64,000 nucleotides of DNA from Mercenaria mercenaria (GCF_021730395.1 NC_069371.1:73810001-73874000), one strand, 5' to 3'. Positions 1 through 12,582 are shown, counted from the stretch's first letter. Numbers and translations are program-made. Notes: a model not told the origin generated them from the letters alone.

Positions 1-32
1 TAAAAATCCTTGGTAACGTGTTAGAATCGAAA

Positions 33-196
33 TAATATATCTCATTTAGTGATTTGCACTTGAATAGATCATTGTTTGTCGTTCAGATGCGTATTATTAT
101 ATCACTCGGGTTGCGCCCTCGTGATATAATTCCTTCGCATCTGAACTCCAAACAATGATTTATTCAACGACAAATCACTGGATGAGATATATTATT
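33..196. repeat. Foldback (palindromic) element
   Basis: The left arm (about 33-93) is matched in reverse complement by the right arm (about 137-195), including the ATATCTC / GAGATAT ends and an inner CAGATGCG / CGCATCTGAA stretch. A short spacer separates the arms. This is the structure of a small non-autonomous foldback or MITE-like element. No coding capacity. Confidence 0.7.
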
Positions 197-200
197 TCTT

Positions 201-202
<2 letters not shown>

Positions 203-243
<41 letters not shown>
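203..243. repeat. (AC)n microsatellite
   Basis: About 20 uninterrupted AC dinucleotides directly follow the foldback element. Confidence 0.95.
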
Positions 244-245
<2 letters not shown>

Positions 246-307
246 TTGAAAGTGTTACAAGATTGTTTATCTTCTATACTGATTTTTTTTTCAATCAGTT
301 TTTATTA

Positions 308-610
308 ATATCATTCAATAAAACACGTCACTGAATATTGCTGAAATCACATATTGTTGAGAAAATGGACTCTTTTGCTATATTTAGGTCATACGAAAAA
401 TGGTAGGCAAATGCATGGCTCTGGGGCTGTGTTTTTGGTGCTCTGTGCTTCCGAGAAATCTACCCTTACCTATTATCTTTAGTAGCGAGCATAGTCAATG
501 ACTACAGAATAATTTTGGACTTTTTGCAGAATTTATGTTCATTTTTGGTTGTGACGGACAGCTGTGCCCGTAGTGAAAATTCCAGATTAAAAATCAGTTA
601 TAATTGAAGG
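308..610. repeat. Dispersed repeat, copy 1 of a diverged pair
   Basis: This stretch (starting near a CACTGAATATTGCTGAA-like motif and running through GTTCATTTTTGGTTGTG) is matched in the same order and orientation by 2205-2450. A part of it (404-483, around CTTCCGAGAAATCTACCC) also recurs at 54911-54988 inside intron 1 of SLC23 copy B. No coding sense seen. Confidence 0.6.
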
Positions 611-3600
611 TTATGCTAGAAGTGTTTAAATTTACGTCATTGCACACAGGTAAATAAAATAATAGGTCTTGATTAAAGGAAACTTTGAGCCAAACTACCT
701 TTAAGCCTCTTCTGCGCTTTATAATGTGAATTGCAAATTGCAAAATATTTTGCAGCTTTTAATTCAAATTACAAACCGCAAATGCTACGGGAATGTTAAA
801 TTGAAATTCTGGAAGCCCCTGAACAATAACGTCTTTCTGAGAAACTGAACCGCGGCACAAGATATAGCTCGATTTGCAAAATATATTTCAAATCGCAAAA
901 ATTATTTTGTTGCAATTCAAATTAAAAACCGTGAAAGCGACTGAAATCAGTTTTAAAGCCTGAAATGCCATGAAACATACCATATTTTTGAAAAATGATT
1001 CGTGGTTCAGTATACAATTATCTAGAACCACAAAATAGAAAAAAATAGTTTACAATTCGAATTTATTTTTATCTTTCATGCTTCCATATTCTTGTACGTA
1101 GAGACAATTTAGAAGGTATAAAATGTAACTAAATGTAATAGTATGAAATAGCAATTTATTTTACACATTTTCACAAATTTAGAATAGAAAAATAAACCTA
1201 ACCAAAGTCTTCTTTCCTCGTGTTACTGCACGCCATCTGTAATTAGAATTTAACACAACGATATAAAAGTGTAGATGCGCCAACAAGATTTATTTCGTAA
1301 AATATAAACTAGTTTTGGGGTTTTTTTTTAATAATTGAACTGTGTTCCTATGGAAAACCCATTAAGCTAAAAGCTTATTTCCAGTGGGTCCATGGGTACA
1401 TCTTTAAAATATAAAAATCGTGTATCATGAATATAATTAACAAATCTCATTTCCATTTCACACTTTCATGACTTTTTTTTCGTGTACGTAAGTTTTAGAC
1501 ACAGACCACCAAATAATTTCTTTGACTGAACGCACTTTCCAATTTTTCATTTTTTTACATAAATCTGAGGTGTGATCCATCAAAATGAGGAAACAGTTTG
1601 CATTTAATTTCCTACCTGTACTCTGTGTGCGCTCTTTTGTTGAATTGGATCTTGATTCTGTGGTGTTCCTTCCATATTTCAACGAGAATAACTCGAAAAT
1701 CGAGGGTTGTAGGAAACAACAGCCATTCATACTGACTGCTAAGACGCAAATACCGCGTCATGACGTCTAGTTACGTCCCATGACGTATACATTCAGACGT
1801 CGCATCAGTCCCATAGAGTTGTCGTTCCTGACTTCACGTACAGCATGAGGTTTTATGTGGAAAAGTTGCCACTTGCATTAGAATACTAGTAAATATAAAT
1901 TTCTTGTTTGACGCGAAGACGCTAAAATATGGGCTGATAAATTCTCTGATCATACTCACGGTATAAAAATGTAAAAGTAGAGAAAGTGTAAGAGTGATCT
2001 CGAAACTCGGCCGGGGAAGCTTTAAAAGGGTATCTAAAAGCGTGCGGGTTCAAGTCCTAGAACGGCCACACTTTGTTTGCACATTGTTTCATTTGGCGCC
2101 CACACCCGGGCCGCGTGTAAAAGTACCACCTCTAAGACGGTGGAAAAATGTGTAACAGTATCAAGTTATTTTTAAGGGATGAAATCAATACTGAATTTAA
2201 TTATTTTTTATAAAATTGTTTAAGTAGTGTCACTGAATTTTGCTAAAGTCACATACTTTTGAGAAAATAAGCATATTTTGCCATATTTAGATAGTATGGA
2301 AATGGTTTTGGCAGCGTGCGCAGTCAAGAACCACAAAACTATTTTGACAGTAGGTCCGATTTATGATCATTTTGGTTGTGGTCGAAAGTGCCCAAAGTAA
2401 ACCTTTAAGATTTGTTTAAAGATTCGGTTAAAATTGAAGATTTCCAAGCGTATTTATTTGCGTCCGATGATTTCTTTAGTTATAAATATATTGCAGACTT
2501 CATTTAAGAATAAGTCACAATATCAATGTAAAATATAGGCTTATAAAATGTGACAGTAGCTCAGTAAAACATCCTGCAGTTACATTAATTCTTAATTACA
2601 TATACTAGTACATTTATTAATTATCATTTATCGTATGACATCTTTTGCCTGTAGTTTCTTTTATTTTTTCGATTTTCACGATAATAGATTGCATTAAATT
2701 GCAATGGCAGCAGGTTATTTTTTCGGGACCAAATAAAATTTCGAAGAAATCAGGGAAAAAATAGTTAACCAAAAGAATCATATGTACCAGTTTTACATAA
2801 CTGGGTAGAATAATTTGTGCAGTTGAATCCCTCATTAAAATAGGCATTAACTTTCGTGCCGTAAAGGCAAATTGTCATCTTTTAATTTTTTATATATTGT
2901 CCTGATATTTCATTTTTATACATCTCCGCAAAAGCATAGCGGCACCCTTTTAACATACAATAGCAGCCTGCCAGACTATGCAGCATTCCTAACGCCAGCT
3001 GTCAGAACAGTTACATTGAATGTTTTCCACGATCCCAAAAGGCAACTCTAGAAGTCAGAGTCCCTGGATAGCGTTTCTCATATATTTCATGTTTCGCTTA
3101 AAACACAGATGGCGTATATACTTGTACCTTTTTGGAATCCATGTGTGACTGAAAATATTTTATTTTATTTTGTCCTTCAAACCACGCGCGTATAAATCTT
3201 TGTGATTTGCTTTTTATTTGGAGATAGAACTGTGTTCTGAGATGTTTAGAACGTGTGTTGATAGTCGTGTATACAGAACACCCACGTCCGTGCTAAATGA
3301 GCGCGACTCTTGATTCCTGTCATTTCATTGGTGATATGAATATTGCTGGCTTGTCTTTTTTTAAAGTCCGTTTACAACAATTAAGAATACTATAAACATC
3401 TAAAAACAATATTCTAGCGCACCAGTAGGATATACGGCAAACTATTAAGGAAATATGGAAATGGAAACAGCCTATTTGTTCTGGTGCCACTGCGGTCCCG
3501 CAGCAATAAAAAATATCTATTTAATCTTGAATTATGAATTTCCAGTCATAATCATGGAAAGTAAATCTAAACTAATATGAATTGTAATACACCTATAGTA

Positions 3601-4870
3601 ACTACATCCTTTACTTTTTTTTGTTTATGTACGAGCATATAATGTTCAACATAAATTAAATAAAAATAAAAATTGAAAACGTAGGTGATATTACATGAGT
3701 GTCTTTTCATACTGAATTCATTAAACAATTAAGTGCGAAGCTCTGTCGAACATTTTATCAAATGTATTCATCAAGTTTAATAAATTCAACGTGGAAAGAC
3801 ACAAATATAATATTTTTTATCACAAGTACGCTTTTCCTGCTGATACATCAAATTTTCATTTTTCTCTACCTTTTAAAGCGCAAATTTAGCATAATGTCGT
3901 GTCAAAGATTTGGGAGTAAAACAAGCATAACAATTCCAACATTAAGGAATCGACCTGTGTTAACAAGACAGGGTAGATATTTAAAAAATAATCTTGGCAC
4001 GGTGCTGGATACGCCGGTTCGGTGGCAGATCTATAAAACAAAGGATTTTCTATGTCTGGCAAACACTCTTTTATGTGCAACATTTCAATAATTTTATCAA
4101 ACTGTATAAAGAAACTTTAAAGGTGAAGTAATGCACGTTATTTTTTGAGACTATGTACTGATGTTTTTTATATCGAATTTTCTTATACAATTTATAAATA
4201 TTTATACATTGTATTATAACTGCTATGACAGCGGTTTATTTTTCTGTCAAAAATTAGCCAGAAATTAGTAAAACCATTTTGTCAACCGTCTTCAAAAGCT
4301 CACAAAAATATCAAAGTCGTTATTTGTCACGTTTTATTGATTGATAATAAAAATAAAGTAAAAACAATACAATATTGTTTCTCCGCCTAGAGCGTGTTTA
4401 AGTTTGAAAAAAAAGGAAGCGCCGAACAATCATAGAAATCAGGGGTTTCATTATCGGTCAATATTGACATTTTAAAATCGATTTTCACCTTACATCTTAA
4501 ATTTAATCGCCGTGCTATAAAATTACGCAACATTATCGATACATTAACATGTATTTTATATTTCCGCGTGATAATATCAATTACTTAAACAATTAAAACT
4601 GGACACTGTAAAGTAATTATTGACAGGCAGGTGCCCGGGGGTGTTAGAGAACACAACATTATAGGTACACTATCGTTTTCAACTTCCTCCGCCGATCAAA
4701 ATCTTTGATCAATCTCCCATCATTAAAAAAACTGACTTCACTATAAAATAAGAAAATGAATATTTTTCAGCATTCAACTTTTGTGATCTGAGCTATACAC
4801 ATCTCTGGATTAATAAAATATTCTCGAGATATAAACAATGGGATGTACTTAATACAATGTGGAATTGTTA
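611..4870. other. Gene-poor AT-rich region
   Basis: I see no supportable gene here. It contains the second copy of the repeat above (2205-2450), a cluster of TGACGT-type sites near 1761-1802, and a tRNA-like B-box (near 2045) without a convincing tRNA fold. The longest open frame (3699-4091, plus) has no recognisable domain. Confidence 0.5.
1761..1802. promoter_or_regulatory. Cluster of CRE-like TGACGT sites
   Basis: Four ACGT-core motifs fall within about 42 bp: TGACGTC at 1761, TTACGTC at 1771, TGACGTA at 1781 and GACGTC at 1796. CREB/ATF proteins bind TGACGTCA-like sites. No promoter or transcript start can be tied to it here, so the regulatory reading is an inference. Confidence 0.25.
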
Positions 4871-5219
4871 CGAGATGTAAGTTGCAAGGGTCCCAGGCTG
4901 TTAATGTATCCGAGGACTTTTACAACTTTAATCTTGTTTTATTTTATATATTTAACCTTCGGAAATAAAAATCGTATATCATCCCAAACTTTCTTTATGA
5001 AGTTTTTCCCGCGGACTTCAGTAACGTACTTGTAAAGTATTCAATCATCAGCTTCTCTAATATTTCAAGTTTCAGCGAGGATATAAAAATTAAACAAAGT
5101 TTACATTAAAGTAACCTGGATTTCAAGGTGGGCTTAAAGTAACATACTATTAAAGAAAACAGCAGGTTCTAAAATTTGTCAATGAAGACCAATCGATTAA
5201 TTTATCAAACCGCTCTCAT

Positions 5220-7300
5220 GTAAGTTACTTGGGTCCCAGGGTGTTATAATCCCGAGGACTTCTGTGACTTTCTTGTGAACGTTTTGAAAGCTGCAGACGA
5301 AAGACTACGACAGTACATGGAACGTGGAATATCAGGAAAGCGACAGGAACTGGTGAAATGTTTATCTGTAAGTTACTTGGGTCCCAGGGTGTTACAATCC
5401 CGAAGACTTATGTGACTTTCTTGTGAACATTTTGAAATCTTCAGGCGGAATACTTCGACAGCAAATGGAGCATGGAATATCGATACATCTACAGGAGCTG
5501 GGGAAATGTTCGTGTGTAAGTTACTTGGGTCCCAGGGTATTAAATCCCGAGGACTTATGTAACTTTCTTGTGAACATTTTGAAATCTTCAGGCGGAATAC
5601 TTCGACAGCAAATGGAGCATGGAATATCAAGAAATCTACATGAGCTAGGGAAATGTTCGTGTGTAAGTTACTTGGGTCCCAGGGTATTAAATCCCGAGGA
5701 CTTATGTGACTTTCTTGTGAACGTTTTGAAATCTACTTGCGGAAGACTACGATAGCACATGGAACGTGGAATATCGGGAAAGCTACAGGAATCAGCAACA
5801 TGTTTATCTGTAAGTTACTTGGGTCCCAGGGTGTTATAATCCCGAGGACTTATGTGGCTTTCTTGTGAACGTTTTGAAATCTACAGGCGGAAGACTACGA
5901 CAGTACATGGAACTTGGAATATCAGGAAAGCTACAGGAACCAGCAACCTGTTTATCTGTAAGTTACTTGGGTCCCAGGGTGTTATAATCCCGAGGACTTA
6001 TGTGACTTTCTAGTGAACGTTTTGAAATCTACAGGCGGAAGACTACGACAGTACATGGAACAAGGAATATCAGGAAAGCTACAGGAACCAGGAAAATGTT
6101 TATCTGTAAGTTACTTGGGTCCCAGGGTGTTATAATCCCGAAGACTTACGTGACTTTCTTGTGAACGTTATGAAATCTACTTGCGGAAGACTACGAAAGC
6201 ACATGGAACGTGGAATATCGGGAAAGCTACAGGAACCAGGAAAATGTTTATCTGTAAGTTACTTGGGTCCCAGGGTGTTATAATCCCGAGGACTTATGTG
6301 ACTTTCTAGTGAACGTTTTGAAATCTACAGGCGGAAGACTACGACAGTACATGGAACAAGGAATATCAGGAAAGCTACAGGAACCAGGAAAATGTTTATC
6401 TGTAAGTTACTTGGGTCCCAGGGTGTTACATTCCCGTGGACTTATGTGACTTTCTAGTGAACGTTTTGAAATCTTCAGGCGGAAGACTACGATAGGACAT
6501 GGAACAAGGAATATCGGGAAAGCTACAGGAACCAGGAAAATGTTTATCTGTAAGTTACTTGGGTCCCAGGGTGTTACATTCCCGTGGACTTATGTGACTT
6601 TCTAGTGAACGTTTTGAAATCTTCAGGCGGAAGACTACGACAGTACATGGAACAAGGAATATCAGGAAAGCTACAGGAACCAGGAAAATGTTTATCTGTA
6701 AGTTACTTGGGTCCCAGGGTGTTACATTCCCGTGGACTTATGTGACTTTCTAGTGAACGTTTTGAAATCTACAGGCGGAAGACTACGGCAGCACATGGAA
6801 CAAGGAATATCGAGAATGCTACAGGAACCAGGAAAATGTTTATCTGTAAGTTACTTGGGTCCCAGGGTGTTATAATCCCGAGGACCTCTGTGACTTTCTT
6901 GTGAACGTTTGGAAAGCTGCAGGCGAAAAACTACAAAAACACTTGGAAAAAAAGGACGGACTATCATGAAATATATTGGAACCAAAGAAATGTTCATGTG
7001 TAAGTTACTTGGGTCCCAGGGTGTTATAATCCCGAGGACTAACGTGACTTTCTTGTGAACATTTTTAAAGCTGCAGACGAACAAATTTCAACAGTACATG
7101 AAAAAAAAAGAGCAGACTATCAGGAAAACTATTGGAACCAAAGAAATGGTCATATGTAAGTTACTTGGGTCCCAGGGTGTTTTATATCTCCGGGGACTTA
7201 CGTGACTTTCTTGTGAACGTTTTGAAAGCTACATGTATACATCTGTCATAGATCTTCTAAAGTTGTTGCAGACAATTCCGCAAGACATCGCATTGGCAAC
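5220..7300 (+). repeat. 148-bp tandem array, about 14 units
   Basis: Unit starts (GTAAGTTACTTGGGTCCC) are at 5220, 5368, 5516, 5663, 5810, 5958, 6106, 6254, 6402, 6550, 6698, 6846, 7000 and 7156. The period is 147-148 bp in the core and 154-156 bp at the 3' edge. Core units are near-identical, edge units diverge. Each has a potential stem-loop just after the GTAAGT: GTCC, CA, GGG, loop of about 9, CCC, GA, GGAC. Two 147-bp units read through in one frame, giving a 49-residue repeat. Confidence 0.95.
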
Positions 7301-8061
7301 GAAAATGGAAAATAAAATTTACCAGGGGAAATGTTCGTATGTAAGTTACAAGGGAAATGTTCGTATGTAAGTTACATGGGTCCCAGGGTGTTGTTATATC
7401 TCCGAAGACTTCTGTGACTTTCTTATGAACTTTCCAGCGTCGACACCTGTCTTTGGAGTTGGAATAACGGACAAGTGAGTATAAATTTTACACCAGTCGC
7501 TATAACCGGTAATTTAATTATTTCAATTATTTGCTTCACAGTAAAATATTATACAGCACCAGAAATGCATATGATTTTGCCAGGAAAGCTTAAATAACAG
7601 TTCGTTATCTCTGAGTCAGTAAAAATTAAATATCATTTGAATGTATCATCATGAAGATTATCGTGTCTTATTCATGTTTAACTGAAAACTATTTTCTTAT
7701 AGCTGAGCAAGTTCTGTGGAGTTCTGTTGATTTTCAGGCAAGGAACAGCAAAAGAAAACGACTAGCGTAAAATTTGGCATGAAAAAACTACTTGGACCCT
7801 AGGGTACATTGTATCCCGCATATGTTCTAGTGATTTATCTTCTCTTCATTGCAGTGATGTCATCACCAGCCACTTCCGGTCTGCTGCAGAAACATTGTCA
7901 TGTGACCAGTAAGTTACTGGGGTCCCAGGTGTATTCTGTACCCGGGGACTTCATTGACTTTCCGATCACGTGACAGAAAAGAACGACGTTTGGACTGCTG
8001 GGAAACAGATCACGTGGAGCAAACATCACTACAAATGTTCGTCTTGAACATTTTACAATCA

Positions 8062-8067
8062 AATAAA
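8062..8067 (+). terminator. Poly(A) signal AATAAA
   Basis: A canonical AATAAA sits about 87 bp after the last putative acceptor (AG at 7974-7975) of the array-bearing unit. It would suit a 3' end near 8080-8090, but the hexamer is common in AT-rich DNA. Confidence 0.3.
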
Positions 8068-8089
8068 ATAGTCAAAGTCCTTGCACTCA

Positions 8090-9834
8090 GTCCGGTCAAT
8101 AAATACAAATAAAATTTTCACTGGTCCGTTTCAAAGAACCCCCCCACCTCCACCACACCGTCACCAACCACCCAAACACACCGAAATTATGAACTATTTA
8201 ATTGCATATCTTAAACTAAATATTCCAGAAAATTTATTTTATATCCATACCAAATCAAAGAATTTATCAACCAAATTAATTAACTCCTGGATTCAATATA
8301 ATTACACGTAGTTTCTTGTTGTTAATCTATCTTCATTCTAAAATTACAAATTACATTCAAAGTTCATTATGACCTGGGCGAAAGACAACTGGTCTTGAAT
8401 CAACCTATATAAGCATGCCGTTTCGTGGTGTACTTCTAAAAACAAGGCCGAGTGATCAATATTTTATCTAAATTGTGCAATAAAATAGATATGTATTAAT
8501 ACGAAAGTGAACTACTTTGGATTTTTCGTTTGTTTAAATGCTATCAAAAGTCGGAAGTACATTTATGTTTTTACCACAGTTTTCGCCATTTTTTTACGGC
8601 ATTTCTGCCAGACTGTTTCCTTTAGAGTAGTCAAGACTGAACATGTATTTGTGTTTCTTTTTTATGGTACAATTCTCTGCTTTTCTAAAATAAGAAAAAA
8701 ATATACATGTATTAAACAAAAAGTGTCACCCAAGACAGCATAAATACTGACTAAAATCTGTTACCAGACCTGTCATCTTTAGATCCAGTCCTAAACTATG
8801 TTATTTTTTTTTTTACTTTTGAATGGCAAATAAGGGACACTATTATAAATAAAAAAACAAGATACCCTTTTCATGTGTCATATATAATTTATATTTCACT
8901 AATATAAACACATTATATAGAACAAAAAAGTTCAAGAACATAATAACTCATAACACATATCTTATGAAAAACTGACAACAAACAGTTAACTACAATATAA
9001 GAATACTGTAGATTAAGACATAAACAGAACATAAATAATATTTGGCATTGAACTATTGTTAGACTCTAATTTTGTAATAAAAGTGTTTAAAAATATTTCT
9101 TTATACACTGTTACAATTTCATGCATTTCTCAATATGACAAGCTCGGTGTTACATTTCTGTCCTATGAAACTTTCAATGGAAAGGGGTAGAGCCAACATT
9201 TCTTTCTAAATTTTTTACATTTCTATATATACACAACTTGGATCCTTCAAAATATTACAAGAATCTAACAACCAAAAAGCCAAATTGTAATTTGAAAAAG
9301 AATAAAGTATAAAAAGTATTTTTTATAAAAAAAATTACCATGGGAAGATAACTTAACTTTAAAACCAATCACTACATACATGTATGTTCCTCACAGAAAA
9401 TGTACATTATCAATATTTTCATGAATTAATTAAAAAAGTAATAAAAGAAAATTTTAGATACAAAACTGGTTAAATAAACAATACAGCTGACAATGTATTA
9501 TTGGAGACTCATTGCTTTATATAATATAGTAAAAGTGCAAGATGAGTAAAATATTTGAGTTGTCCCCAGTTTTGAACAATCAAAACAACATTTAAGGGAA
9601 AATGAATTGCTCAAGTTAACCCAGGTGTGCATTAATGATGCTCGATTGAGCAGTGTTTTATTTAACCTCAACAATGCAATCTAGTAACAAAATATTGACA
9701 GCTAATGAAAAACTTCAATAACCCGTATACAATAGAGCACAAGTCACATCAGTTTTCCGTTTTGCCATCGATACGCTATACAATGTATATAGGAAATAAG
9801 GCAAGAAAATATAATGGAGAGTATTGACAGTTTG
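8090..9834. other. No gene seen
   Basis: AT-rich sequence without domain-bearing open frames or clear repeats. Small open frames at 8081-8311 and 8507-8743 are low-complexity or AT-biased, with no family resemblance. Confidence 0.5.
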
Positions 9835-9914
9835 TTCACACTGCCTACGTTCAAACAGCCAATCTTCTCTTGCGTTCACATTGCCTACGTTCAAACAGCC
9901 AATCTTCTCTTGCC
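9835..9914. repeat. 40-bp direct duplication
   Basis: Two adjacent 40-bp copies starting at TTCACACTGCCTACG (9835) and TTCACATTGCCTACG (9875) differ at very few positions. A recent local duplication with no coding sense. Confidence 0.9.
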
Positions 9915-9946
9915 AATCTTATAGTAATTGCGAACAGTTACAGAAA

Positions 9947-10117
9947 TAAGCCGCACCATGAGAAAACGAACATAGTGCATTTGTGACCAGCTTGGATCCA
10001 GACCAGCCTGCGCATCTTTACAGCATAGATCCTGACCATACTGCGCGGATGCGCAAGCTGGTCTGGATCCATGCTGGTCGCAAACGCACTATGTTCGTTT
10101 TCTCATGGCGCAGCTCA
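9947..10117. mobile_element. GAGCC-hairpin MITE, copy 1
   Basis: Terminal inverted repeats resemble GCCGCACCATGAGAAAAC and its complement, with inner inverted copies of a GGATCCAGACCAGCCTGCGC-like block, so the whole element can fold into one long hairpin. Four relatives lie in the window at 10932-11131, 12583-12810, 23070-23305 and 53525-53761. This copy is shortened in the middle. It has no coding capacity and would need a transposase supplied elsewhere. Confidence 0.85.
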
Positions 10118-10435
10118 AATATTTACTGTCATCTAAACTGCTCTCTGAGATTCTTAATCAAATGCGCTTGATCCAGTAAAGCAGCCTTTGAAATTATAAA
10201 AATAAATACATGAAAGGTTCCTTTAAGCATGTGCAGAAATTAATTTGTAACCACTTGAATTCACCACAAAAAGAGTTCTTACTAATAAATGAGCTACAGG
10301 TGTCATGTATGTCAACAAGGAAACACTGTTGTCAATAGTTGTAAGCTTTGCTAAGTATCGAATCCACTGGAAAAAAAATTTAAATATCTGGTAGCAATTT
10401 CAAACTTTTCCTCATAATCAAATCAATGAGAAAGA

Positions 10436-10562
10436 TCCTTTGGAAGCACTGAACATAGCAAAGCAAAACAATACTAGACTCAGTTTGACTGAATCTGTGC
10501 AGCACAGCTAAAGAAATGTGTTACACCACTCACATCCCCTAGCACTGGTTAAGCAGAAATCT
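10436..10562. repeat. Dispersed repeat with GACTCAGTTTGACTGA hairpin
   Basis: A block running from GATCCTTTGGAAGC through an AGACTCAGTTTGACTGAATCT hairpin-like core to a CACTGGTTAAGCAGA end recurs at 55195-55330, 57035-57150 and 58500-58630. Three of the four copies are in introns of SLC23 copy B. Nature unknown, probably a short non-autonomous element. Confidence 0.6.
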
Positions 10563-10931
10563 TTCGTAAAGTAACAGTGAATGGTTTCCATAATAAAAAA
10601 AGCCTAGAAATATGAACAACACAGAATCTAAAACAGGGTAAATTTTTACAATATAACATGTATTTCGAACAACTAAAGACACCCCCAAGACAGCTTAATG
10701 ATTTAAAATGTCAGTTAAGAGCTCACGCGCTACTTCAATAGAAAGATATATTCAGTTTTTTAACCTTTAGTTTCGCATTTGTGAGCATCAACTGCATCAG
10801 GAATAATTTACATAATTTTAATTTATCTCTAAACTGACATCATATTAAAAATAAAACTTCGCTGATTTTGTTCAAACTTCACTTGTCATAATAGTCAACT
10901 ATATGATCTCTTTTATGCAAATTAATAAACA

Positions 10932-11131
10932 ATTGAGCCACGCCATGAGAAAACCAAAATAGTGGCTTTGCGTCCAGCATAGATCCAGACCAGCCTGCGC
11001 ATTCGCGCAGTCTGGTCAGAATCCATGCTGTTTGCTTTCAAAGCCTATTGGAATTAGAGAAACTGATTGTGAACAGCATGGATCCTGACCAGACTGCGCG
11101 ATGCATTGGTTTTCTCATGGCGTGGCTCAAT
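10932..11131. mobile_element. GAGCC-hairpin MITE, copy 2
   Basis: Begins TTGAGCCACGCCATGAG and ends CTCATGGCGTGGCTCAA, giving clean terminal inverted repeats. The inner CCAGACCAGCCTGCGC and its complement are present. An AATT/ATT sequence flanks both ends and may be the target duplication. Confidence 0.9.
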
Positions 11132-11299
11132 TATTATAAATAATCAAATAATACATCAAATTTACTTTTCATTAACAAAATGAAATAAATCATCTCCATA
11201 ATATTCTAAGACATTTGAGAGGTTGTGCTTTCATTCTAGAGGAGGCATGCATATACCATATACTCCCTTATTAATACACAGTTGTGTATTACATTTTAC

Positions 11300-12205
11300 A
11301 ACAAGAGCTGTCCAAGTTAAAAGGGACATAACTCTGTCAAAATTCAAATCAGAGTTATGGGACTTGTGTCTCCTGGTGTAGACTTTGATAGTAAATAACT
11401 ATTTTGAGTTTCAAGTCCAAAACTATAATAGTAACAGAGATATTTGACTTTATCAAAAATTTTAACAAAAAATTCTTGATTAGAAAGGGGCATAATTCTG
11501 TTAAAATTCAAACCAGAGTTATGGGAACTGTGTCTCCTGGTGTAGACTTTGATGGTAAATAAGTATTTTAAGTTTCAAGTCAATAGCTCTGATAGTAACA
11601 GAGATATTTGACTTTATAAAAAAACTTCTACCAAAAGATCTAAGTTAAAAAGGGGCATAATTCTGTCAAAATTCAAATCAGAGTTATGAGAATTGTGTCT
11701 CCTGGTGAAGACTTTGATAGTAAATAACTATTTTGAGTTTAAAGTCAAAGCTTTAAAAGTAACAGAGATATTTGACTTTATCAATTTTTTTTACAAACAA
11801 TACTAAGTTAAAAAGGGGCATAATTCTATCAAAATTCAAATCAGAGTTATGGGGATTATTTCTCCTGGTGTAGACTTTGATGGTAAAGAAGTATTTTAAG
11901 TTTCAAGTCAATAGTTTTGATAGTAACAGATATATTTGATTTTATCAAAAACTTAAACCAAAAATTCTAAGTTGAAAAGGGGCATAATGCTGTCAAAATT
12001 CAAATCAGAGTTAAGTGGATTGTTTCTCCTGGTGTAGACTTTGATATTTAATAATTATTTTAAGATTCAAGTCAATAGCTTTGATAGTAACAGAGATATA
12101 AGACTTTATCAAAAAGTTTAACCAACAGCGACGGCGATGCCGACACCGGGTTGAGTGCAATAGCTCTACTTTTTCTTCGAAAAGTCAAGCTAAAAAGGGT
12201 GCAAG
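11300..12205. mobile_element. Tandem-repeat element, about 165-bp units
   Basis: About five units share TTCTGTCAAAATTCAAATCA, a TCTCCTGGTGTAGACTTTG block and a GTAACAGAGATATTTGACTT block. The element starts at ACAAGAGCTGTCC and ends in a GC-rich GACGGCGATGCCGACACC tract, then AATAGCTCTAC. The same plan (ACAAGAG start, tandem units, GACGCCGACGCC-type tract, AATA(A/G)CTC end) occurs in several other elements here. It recalls the non-autonomous pearl/Helitron-like elements of bivalves. That class assignment is inference; the tandem structure is seen. Confidence 0.6.
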
Positions 12206-12582
12206 GGATAAGGCCCTAAAAATATATATCTCATTTATCTACATTTCTTACTTATTATCTAAATAAAAGTTTCACTGATATTATATTTGGGTAGGAGGCA
12301 GCATGCAGCCTTTATAATATCAGTTGGAGGGCGTATTAATTAGTGAATATATATGGTATGAAAGATTTTCTTTTTTGTTTTAACAAGCATCTGCAGTGAC
12401 AAATTTCACAATATTGCAAACACTTCATTAATGTCACCATACACATTTAAATGTACCAGTAAAAGCCAACTTATTCATCTTAAATGTGTAGGTTTAACTG
12501 CAACAATTGATTCAGTTAAAGTTATCAGACCATTTTACTGGTGCTTTTGTTACATATAGGGATTTACTACACATATATGTAT

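Larger units (their letters stand above)
4877..8075 (+). other. Candidate undescribed multi-exon transcription unit built on a 148-bp exon-intron array
   Basis: I do not recognise this gene. Seen directly: a GTAAGT donor followed by a conserved block occurs at 4877, 5220, then about every 148 bp to 7156, and again at 7341, 7366 and 7909. Most units have an AG at the end of a 77-nt putative intron and a 71-nt putative exon before the next GTAAGT (example: intron 5368-5444, exon 5445-5515). Many 71-nt exons are free of stops in two or all three frames. Flanking non-array exons look plausible: 5166-5219 (54 nt, open), 7438-7474, and 7855-7908 (54 nt, after a GCAG acceptor). The last has a 67-nt intron to an AG at 7974-7975, then an AATAAA at 8062. 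Against it: 71 is not a multiple of three, some units lack the AG (around 5733), and some carry stops. A satellite derived from a gene is the main alternative. Confidence 0.35.

Noticed and set aside
1990-2078. GGTTCAAGTCC B-box-like motif
   Set aside because: No matching A box at the right distance and no stems; not a tRNA gene.
3699-4091. 130-codon plus-strand open frame with a hydrophobic segment
   Set aside because: No recognised domain, AT-driven composition, no supporting context. Could be real but not supportable.
5220-7300. CRISPR-like array
   Set aside because: Repeats are 148 bp with no unique spacers, in a eukaryotic setting.
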